A DNA stretch of 35,691 nucleotides from Rhodobacter sp. (GTDB taxonomy: Bacteria; Pseudomonadota; Alphaproteobacteria; Rhodobacterales; Rhodobacteraceae), in NCBI GenBank assembly GCA_030066215.1, contig JASJCA010000049.1, positions 1 to 35,691 on the forward strand. The letters run 5' to 3'. Position 1 is the stretch's first letter, and each line of letters opens with the position of its first letter. The notes beneath the pieces were generated by a model, which made no database searches, was not told where the DNA came from, and saw only the letters and a program-made list of their open reading frames with translations. A program made the position numbers and the translations under genes. This document shows, piece by piece, positions 29,026 through 35,691 of this stretch.

Positions 29026-29307
29026 ATGAAATCGATCCTGACCGCAGCAGCTGCCGCTGTTGTTCTGACTGCCGGGTCCGCTATGGCCTGGGAAGGCCGC
29101 ACCGTCGCTTGTTTTGACAAGCATTGGGTGCCGCCCACCTACAAGACGCACAAGGTGCTCGTGAAGCACGCCAAGGAGCGCTACGAGCACAAGCACGGCC
29201 GCATTGAGCTGGTGCATTACGCGCCGGTCTATCGCGAGCACAAGTCCCTCGCCTCGAAGGGCTACTGGGTCATGAAGGAAGTTTCCTGCGGCTGCCCGAA
29301 GTGCTGA
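29026..29307 (+). CDS. Small secreted Cys/His-rich protein, unrecognised
   Basis: A 93-residue product with a clear Sec signal peptide (MKSILTAAAAAVVLTAGSAMA, cleavage expected after A21), leaving about 72 mature residues. The mature part is basic and rich in His, Tyr and Lys, with seven histidines (33, 42, 48, 55, 57, 64, 72). Its four cysteines are C29, and C88, C90 and C93 in a terminal CGCPKC motif (CxCxxC). Such a pattern suits metal binding or disulfide formation in the periplasm, but no activity is known to me. The gene has an excellent GGAGG ribosome site, a long AT-rich upstream region and strong hairpins downstream, so it looks like a well-expressed single-gene unit. The function is open. 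Confidence 0.8.
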   Translation: MKSILTAAAAAVVLTAGSAMAWEGRTVACFDKHWVPPTYKTHKVLVKHAKERYEHKHGRIELVHYAPVYREHKSLASKGYWVMKEVSCGCPKC

Positions 29308-29322
29308 CCTGAACGTGCCTCT

Positions 29323-29347
29323 GCGCCGGTGACATCCCCACCGGCGC
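29323..29347 (+). terminator. Perfect nine-pair hairpin after the secreted-protein gene
   Basis: GCGCCGGTG (29323-29331) and CACCGGCGC (29339-29347) form a perfect stem with a seven-base loop, 16 bases after the stop codon. It is not followed by a T run, so it may protect the 3' end rather than terminate; the proper terminator follows at 29378. Confidence 0.55.
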
Positions 29348-29372
29348 GCAGGCGGTTTGATGAGTGACCCAG

Positions 29373-29404
29373 AAAAGCGCGGGCCCAGGTGCCCGCGTTT
29401 TTTT
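29373..29404. terminator. Bidirectional rho-independent terminator
   Basis: CGCGGGC (29378-29384) and GCCCGCG (29391-29397) form a seven-pair stem, followed by seven T (29398-29404) on the plus strand. On the minus strand the same stem is followed by TTTT (29376-29373). It therefore serves both the secreted-protein gene (plus) and typA (minus), which converge here. Confidence 0.9.
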
Positions 29405-29412
29405 GTGGCCGG

Positions 29413-31233
29413 TCAACTCGCCGCGCGGGCTTGGCGCTTGCGTTCATGCGGGTCGAGGAAGCGTTTGCGCAGCCGGATCGCATTTGGGGTGACCTCGACC
29501 AATTCGTCGTCGTCGATATAGGCGATGGCCTGTTCCAGCGACATCTTGGCGGGCGGGGTCAGCACCACGGCATCGTCCTTGCCGGCGGCGCGGATGTTGG
29601 TGAGCTTTTTGCTCTTCAAGGGGTTCACCTCGAGGTCGTTGTCGCGCGCGTGCTCGCCGATGATCATGCCCTGATAGACCGGCTCTTGGGCGCCGATGAA
29701 CATCCGCCCGCGCTCTTCGAGGTTGAACAGCGCATAGGCGACCGACGCACCGTTTTCCATCGAGATCAGCACGCCCGCGCGACGCCCCGGGATCGGTCCC
29801 TTGTAGGGCGCCCAGTCGTGGAAGACGCGGTTCAGCACGCCGGTGCCTCGTGTGTCGGTGAGGAACTCGCCGTGATAGCCGATCAACCCGCGCGAGGGCA
29901 CCAGCGCCACGATCCGGGTCTTGCCGGCGCCGGCGGGCTTCATCTCGGTCATCTCGCCACGGCGCGGCCCGGTGAGTTTCTCAATCACCGCACCGGAGAA
30001 CTCGTCATCGACATCGATGGTGACCTCTTCGATTGGCTCGCAGCGTTGCCCGTCGATGTCGCGAAACAGCACTTGCGGGCGCGAGATCGACAGTTCGAAG
30101 CCTTCGCGGCGCATGTTCTCGATCAGAACGCCCATCTGCAATTCGCCGCGGCCGGCGACCTCGAAGGCTTCGCCGCCTGGGGTGTCGGTGACGCGGATGG
30201 CGACGTTGGACTCGGCTTCCTTGAGCAGCCGGTCGCGGATCACACGGGACTGGACCTTGGTCCCATCGCGCCCCGCCAAGGGCGAGTCGTTGATCCCGAA
30301 AGTGACCGAGATCGTCGGCGGGTCGATCGGTTGGGCTTCGAGCGGTTCTTCGACGGCAAGCGCGGCCAGCGTGTCGGACACGGTCGCCTTGGACATCCCG
30401 GCCAGGCTGACGATGTCGCCCGCGACCGCCTCGTCGATGTCCTGTTGTGCGAGGCCGCGGAAAGCGCGGATCTTGGTGACGCGGAATTGCTCGATCTTCT
30501 GGCCGATCCGGCTGAGCGCCTGGACGGTCTGGCCGGTCTTGAGCGTGCCGGACTCGACACGGCCGGTGAGCATCCGGCCGACGAAGGGATCGGCGGTGAG
30601 AGTCGTGGCGAGCATCGTGAAGTCCTCGTCCTGATGCGCAAGCTGGCGTGGGGCCGGGACGTGGTTGGCGATCAGGTTGAACAACGCCGAGAGGTCGGCG
30701 CGCGGACCGTCGAGATCGGCATCGGCCCAGCCGGACCGGCCCGAGGCATAGAGGTGCGGAAAGTCGAGCTGGTCTTCGGAGGCGTCAAGCGCGGCAAAAA
30801 GGTCGAAGCATTCGTCGAGCGCGCGGTCGGGCTCAGCGTCGGGCTTGTCGACCTTGTTCAAAACCACGATCGGGCGCAGGCCGAGGGCCAGCGCCTTGGA
30901 GGTGACGAACTTGGTCTGCGGCATCGGCCCCTCGGCGGCATCGACCAAAAGCACCACGCCGTCGACCATGCTGAGGATCCGTTCGACTTCGCCGCCGAAA
31001 TCGGCATGCCCTGGTGTGTCGACGATGTTGATCCGCGTGCCCTTCCATTCGACGGAGGTGCATTTGGCCAGGATCGTGATGCCGCGTTCCCGCTCGAGGT
31101 CGTTGGAATCCAGCGCGCGCTCGGCCACTTGCTGACCGGCGCGAAAGGCGCCGGATTGCCGCAAAAGCTCGTCGACCAGCGTGGTTTTGCCGTGGTCGAC
31201 ATGGGCGATGATCGCGATGTTGCGCAGGTCCAT
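29413..31233 (-). CDS. typA: Ribosome-associated GTPase TypA/BipA
   Basis: Translational GTPase of the EF-G/LepA class involved in ribosome assembly and stress or cold adaptation. The 606-residue protein has G1 AHVDHGKTT (residues 10-18), the switch [13 protein letters not shown]3 [14 protein letters not shown] and G4 NKVDKPDA. Domain II and EF-G-like domains follow, then the TypA-specific C-terminal part ([22 protein letters not shown] and [20 protein letters not shown]). The ATG at 31233 gives the standard [18 protein letters not shown] start; an upstream GTG adds ten residues of little likeness to the family. It ends at a shared bidirectional terminator. An 18-base palindrome lies in its upstream region. 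Confidence 0.96.
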   Translation of the reverse strand: MDLRNIAIIAHVDHGKTTLVDELLRQSGAFRAGQQVAERALDSNDLERERGITILAKCTSVEWKGTRINIVDTPGHADFGGEVERILSMVDGVVLLVDAAEGPMPQTKFVTSKALALGLRPIVVLNKVDKPDAEPDRALDECFDLFAALDASEDQLDFPHLYASGRSGWADADLDGPRADLSALFNLIANHVPAPRQLAHQDEDFTMLATTLTADPFVGRMLTGRVESGTLKTGQTVQALSRIGQKIEQFRVTKIRAFRGLAQQDIDEAVAGDIVSLAGMSKATVSDTLAALAVEEPLEAQPIDPPTISVTFGINDSPLAGRDGTKVQSRVIRDRLLKEAESNVAIRVTDTPGGEAFEVAGRGELQMGVLIENMRREGFELSISRPQVLFRDIDGQRCEPIEEVTIDVDDEFSGAVIEKLTGPRRGEMTEMKPAGAGKTRIVALVPSRGLIGYHGEFLTDTRGTGVLNRVFHDWAPYKGPIPGRRAGVLISMENGASVAYALFNLEERGRMFIGAQEPVYQGMIIGEHARDNDLEVNPLKSKKLTNIRAAGKDDAVVLTPPAKMSLEQAIAYIDDDELVEVTPNAIRLRKRFLDPHERKRQARAAS

Positions 31234-31313
31234 GGGTGTGGCCTTGTTGAGGTGCCGGGCCACCTAGCGCGGACGTCGGCAAAAGGCCAGAGGCGGAATG
31301 CTGCACTGCAAAA

Positions 31314-31331
31314 TGTTTCGCATGCGAAACA
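31314..31331. promoter_or_regulatory. Perfect 18-bp palindrome upstream of typA
   Basis: TGTTTCGCATGCGAAACA is identical to its own reverse complement. It sits 80 bases upstream of the typA start codon and 82 bases past the end of the SMR gene, in a locally AT-rich stretch. It fits the loose form TGT-N12-ACA recognised by CrtJ/PpsR, but many dimeric repressors bind palindromes of this size, and the regulator is unknown. Confidence 0.55.
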
Positions 31332-31413
31332 ATTGATCGTACGGTCTAAGATTCATAAATGTTACCAATCGGTTACCGGCAGACGTTGACAGTGACCGCA
31401 GCCGGGCGAAAGC

Positions 31414-31749
31414 TCAATGCGCGCCGGTCTCGGAGAATAGATGGATCACCAGAATGCCGGCGAGGATCATGGCGATGCCGAGAACGGCCGGCAGGTCGAG
31501 GCGTTGGCCGAAGACGGCCAGGCCAATCAATGCGATGAAGACGATGCCGAGGCCGGACCAGACGGCATAGGCGATGCCGACGGGGATCCATTTCAGCGCG
31601 CCCGCAAGCAGATAGAAGCTGATACCGTAGCCGATCACGACGATGATCGACGGGATGAGGCGGGTGAATTGCTGGCTTGCCTGCAGCGCGGTGGTCCCGA
31701 CGGTTTCGGCGAAGATGGCGGCGATCAGGTAGAGATAGGCGGCGGGCAT
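31414..31749 (-). CDS. Small multidrug resistance (SMR) efflux protein
   Basis: A 111-residue protein with the four-helix SMR layout (helices at about residues 4-21, 32-50, 57-80 and 87-105). The essential membrane glutamate is E15 (IFAETVGTTALQAS), and the W64 region YAVWSGLGIVFIALIG is conserved. These features are closer to the EmrE-like drug/proton antiporters than to guanidinium exporters of the SugE/Gdx type, but paralogue assignment is uncertain. The frame is open far upstream; the ATG at 31749 follows CGGAG and gives the compact family length. It is divergent from the isocitrate dehydrogenase gene. An agmatinase-family enzyme elsewhere in the window is too distant to imply guanidine export. 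Confidence 0.88.
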   Translation of the reverse strand: MPAAYLYLIAAIFAETVGTTALQASQQFTRLIPSIIVVIGYGISFYLLAGALKWIPVGIAYAVWSGLGIVFIALIGLAVFGQRLDLPAVLGIAMILAGILVIHLFSETGAH

Positions 31750-31858
31750 GGCGGCGGCTCCGAAGGCTGGGGTCGGTGCGAGCCTAGGGGAACGGGCGGC
31801 GGCCGAGAAGTGCCGACGTGAACGGTCGTGCGTCCCCGGGTCGCACGGGAATTTGCTG

Positions 31859-31870
31859 ACGGTATACCGT
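31859..31870. promoter_or_regulatory. Palindrome ACGGTATACCGT upstream of icd
   Basis: A perfect 12-base palindrome followed ten bases on by a second GGTAT (31871-31875). GGTATACC-type sites are bound by several GntR-family repressors. It lies in the divergent region between the SMR and isocitrate dehydrogenase genes, about 117 bases before the icd start. The regulator and target direction are unknown. Confidence 0.4.
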
Positions 31871-31986
31871 GGTATGCATTGACTTGTGCGGGCGCCTTGG
31901 CTACCCGGTGGGCAACGGCGCGGCGGGCGATAGCGACCTGCCGTACATTCGCCGGTCCTGGACCGGCGGCAGATGGGAGACACGTC

Positions 31987-34209
<2,223 letters not shown>

Positions 34210-34252
34210 TCGGCGGGGACGCTTGCACCGCCGCTGAAATCGCTTGGGTCAG

Positions 34253-34268
34253 GCGGCTTCCAAGCCGC
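34253..34268 (+). terminator. Short hairpin after icd
   Basis: GCGGCT and AGCCGC close a four-base TCCA loop about 43 bases after the icd stop codon. Only TTG follows, so it is a weak or factor-dependent terminator at best. Confidence 0.35.
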
Positions 34269-34327
34269 TTGCGACCGCCGTCGGAAACCCGACAAGAGCC
34301 CCTGTTCGAGGCGCGTTTCCGGCGATC

Positions 34328-34981
34328 TCAGCGGGTGGTTTCGGTCAGCCTGCGCCGAACATAGGTGTCGACCGTGCCGATCATCTGTTCCATATGCGGG
34401 TCTTCGAAGAAATGGCCAGCGCCCTCGATCTCCTCATGGGTGATCGTGATGCCCTTTTGTTCGTGCAGCTTTTCCACCAGCGCATGCGTGTCCTTGGGCG
34501 GCGCCACGCGGTCGGCGGTGCCGTTGATGATCAGCCCAGAAGACGGGCAGGGGGCCAGAAATGAAAAGTCGTACATATTTGCCGGCGGGCTGACGCTGAT
34601 GAAACCGGTGATCTCGGGCCGGCGCATCAGGAGCTGCATGCCGATCCAGGCGCCGAACGAGAAGCCCGCGACCCAGCAATGCTTGGCGTTCTGGTTCATC
34701 GATTGCAGGTAGTCGAGCGCCGAGGCGGCGTCCGAGAGTTCGCCGATGCCCTGGTCGTATTCGCCCTGGCTGCGCCCGACGCCGCGGAAATTGAACCGCA
34801 ACACGGTGAAGCCCATGTTGTAGAAGGTATAATGCAGGTTGTAGACCACCCGATTGTTCATCGTTCCGCCGAACTGAGGATGCGGATGCAACACGATGGC
34901 GATCGGCGCGTCCTTGATCTTTTGCGGGTGATAGCGGCCTTCCAGACGTCCCTCGGGGCCTGGAAAGATTACCTCGGGCAT
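34328..34981 (-). CDS. Alpha/beta hydrolase (dienelactone-hydrolase-like)
   Basis: A 217-residue single-domain serine hydrolase. The oxyanion-side HPHPQFGGTMNNRV (residues 32-45) is typical of a conserved proteobacterial group. The nucleophile is S108 in GFSFGAW, the acid probably D157 in NGTADRVAP, and the base H190 in GAGHFF. RFNFRGVGRSQGEYD (62-76) lies before the nucleophile strand. There is no signal peptide, so it is cytoplasmic. The substrate is unknown; an ester or short acyl chain is plausible from the fold only. It is divergent from iscR, and an Irr-type box lies 64 bases from its start as well, so it could share the iron control. Confidence 0.88.
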   Translation of the reverse strand: MPEVIFPGPEGRLEGRYHPQKIKDAPIAIVLHPHPQFGGTMNNRVVYNLHYTFYNMGFTVLRFNFRGVGRSQGEYDQGIGELSDAASALDYLQSMNQNAKHCWVAGFSFGAWIGMQLLMRRPEITGFISVSPPANMYDFSFLAPCPSSGLIINGTADRVAPPKDTHALVEKLHEQKGITITHEEIEGAGHFFEDPHMEQMIGTVDTYVRRRLTETTR

Positions 34982-35044
34982 GGCGCGCCTCGTCTCGTTG
35001 GTTCCGGGCCGCGCCGGACTTCTTGACGAAGCACCTGGGGCACC

Positions 35045-35059
35045 TTAGAACAATTCTAA
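35045..35059. promoter_or_regulatory. Iron control element (Irr box) upstream of iscR
   Basis: TTAGAA-CAA-TTCTAA has two perfect six-base arms and matches the ICE recognised by the haem-responsive regulator Irr in alphaproteobacteria. It lies 86 bases before iscR and 63 bases before the divergent hydrolase gene. Irr control of iscR/suf in Rhodobacterales is established as a prediction from comparative genomics; here it is inferred from the motif. Confidence 0.75.
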
Positions 35060-35090
35060 AGAGCGGCCGCCGGGCCGCCGCGGGTCGGTT

Positions 35091-35121
35091 TTGGGTTAAT
35101 GACCCAACGCGTTGACGTCAA
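35091..35121. promoter_or_regulatory. Two further palindromes before iscR
   Basis: TTGGGT-TAATG-ACCCAA (35091-35107) and the perfect palindrome TTGACGTCAA (35112-35121) lie between the Irr box and the iscR ATG. A GC-rich palindrome GCGGCC-GCCG-GGCCGC (35063-35078) lies just before them. One of these could be an IscR autoregulatory site or the core promoter; I cannot decide which. Confidence 0.45.
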
Positions 35122-35145
35122 TGGACGAACGGGGTTGGACGGCGC

Positions 35146-35604
35146 ATGAAGCTTAGCACCAAAGGACGCTATGCGATGGTGGCCTTGGCCGACCTGGCGC
35201 TGCAGCCGACCGAGGCGCTGTCGTCGCTGTCGGAGATCTCAAAGCGCCAGGACATCTCGCTGCCCTATCTCGAGCAGCTGTTCGTGAAGCTTCGGCGGGC
35301 GGGATTGGTCGAGTCGGTGCGAGGCCCGGGCGGCGGCTATCGGTTGGCCAGGGCGCCGTCGGAAATCCGCGTGGCCGACGTGATGGGCGCCGTCGACGAG
35401 ACGGTGAGCGCACTGCATACCGGGGCCGGCGCGCATGGCGCCGTGTCGGGCAGCAAGGCGCAGTCGATGACCAACCGGCTGTGGGAAGGCCTGTCGGCCC
35501 ATGTCTACGTGTTCCTGCACCAGACCCGGCTCTCGGACGTGGTGCAGAACGAATTGGCGCCGTGCCCGGCCGTGCCGACGCTGTTTTCCGTGGTGGACGG
35601 GTGA
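35146..35604 (+). CDS. iscR: Rrf2-family regulator IscR, single-cysteine type
   Basis: A 152-residue Rrf2-family winged-helix regulator that controls Fe-S cluster assembly genes. The N-terminal MKLSTKGRYAMVALADLAL, ISKRQDISLPYLEQLFVKLRRAGLVESVRGPGGGYRLAR and the dimerisation helix match IscR closely. The three cluster cysteines of E. coli IscR fall in a region that here reads HTGAGAHGAVSGSKAQSMTNRLW, with no cysteine at all. The only cysteine is C140 in LAPCPAVP. Rhodobacter sphaeroides IscR has the same lack and was reported to bind a cluster in a new way. Downstream suf genes are expected but the window ends. An Irr box and further palindromes lie upstream. Confidence 0.92.
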   Translation: MKLSTKGRYAMVALADLALQPTEALSSLSEISKRQDISLPYLEQLFVKLRRAGLVESVRGPGGGYRLARAPSEIRVADVMGAVDETVSALHTGAGAHGAVSGSKAQSMTNRLWEGLSAHVYVFLHQTRLSDVVQNELAPCPAVPTLFSVVDG

Positions 35605-35644
35605 GGGTTTGCGCCGCCTTCTGCGTCGCGGTGTGCGAGGGGTT

Positions 35645-35682
35645 GTCCATGGTTGCGCCATTGGTTCGAGCAACCAATGGAC
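35645..35682 (+). promoter_or_regulatory. Competing hairpins downstream of iscR
   Basis: CCATTGGTT (35658-35666) pairs perfectly with AACCAATGG (35672-35680) over a five-base loop. The upstream segment GTCCATGGTTGC (35645-35656) can instead pair with GCAACCAATGGAC (35670-35682) with one bulged A. The two foldings share one arm and so exclude each other. No T run is visible before the window ends at a short C run. Its function is unknown; an attenuator or processing site between iscR and suf genes is possible. Confidence 0.4.
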
Positions 35683-35691
35683 GACGCCCCC

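Noticed and set aside
29389..31389. A 666-codon plus-strand frame opposite typA
   Set aside because: typA is unmistakable on the minus strand with all GTPase motifs; the opposite frame has no recognisable content and runs through the bidirectional terminator.

Overview
The window reads as about 35.7 kb of high-GC chromosome from an alphaproteobacterium, most likely order Rhodobacterales (Rhodobacteraceae/Roseobacter group). Support: an lptF-lptG-lptD-surA-pdxA operon divergent from pepA; a CckA-type hybrid histidine kinase with a CtrA-like box in front of it; a perfect alphaproteobacterial LexA box (GAAC-N7-GAAC) at recA; an Irr-type iron control element (TTAGAA-N3-TTCTAA) in front of iscR; and an IscR that lacks the three cluster cysteines and keeps a single late cysteine, as described for Rhodobacter sphaeroides. 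Genus cannot be told from the window. There are no transposases, phage genes, CRISPR arrays, rRNA or tRNA genes; this is conserved core chromosome.

Layout. 1-132: a 52-base C homopolymer and a short tail, probably a contig-edge artefact. 133-6741 (minus): LPS export and outer-membrane biogenesis operon lptF, lptG, lptD, surA, then pdxA (vitamin B6), with overlapping or closely spaced genes. 6864-9536 (plus): pepA, a glyoxalase-like gene and holC. 9582-13668 (minus): a VIT/CCC1-type Fe/Mn transporter, a membrane methyltransferase-like protein and katG, which ends in a textbook terminator. 13888-15746 (plus): lipA and a metal-dependent endonuclease/exonuclease/phosphatase. 15762-17199 (minus): an agmatinase-family ureohydrolase and a doubtful small membrane protein. 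17425-28630 (plus): a TDT/TehA-family transporter, guaB, an RsmB-type rRNA methyltransferase, cckA, recA, alaS, a DUF1330 protein and a MOSC protein. 29026-29307 (plus): an unrecognised secreted Cys/His-rich mini-protein. 29413-31749 (minus): typA/bipA and an SMR efflux protein. 31987-34209 (plus): monomeric NADP isocitrate dehydrogenase. 34328-34981 (minus): an alpha/beta hydrolase. 35146-35604 (plus): iscR, whose expected suf genes would lie beyond the window.

How the genes fit together. Three themes recur: envelope assembly (lptFGD, surA); cell-cycle and DNA-damage control (cckA, recA, holC); and iron, Fe-S and oxidative stress (iscR, katG, the VIT transporter, the Fe-S enzyme lipA, and two ICE-like operators). 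No large undescribed system is visible. The material most worth a second look is small: the secreted Cys/His protein, the iron operators, an array of palindromes between recA and alaS, an 18-bp palindrome before typA, and several strong unexplained hairpins in the intergenic gaps.
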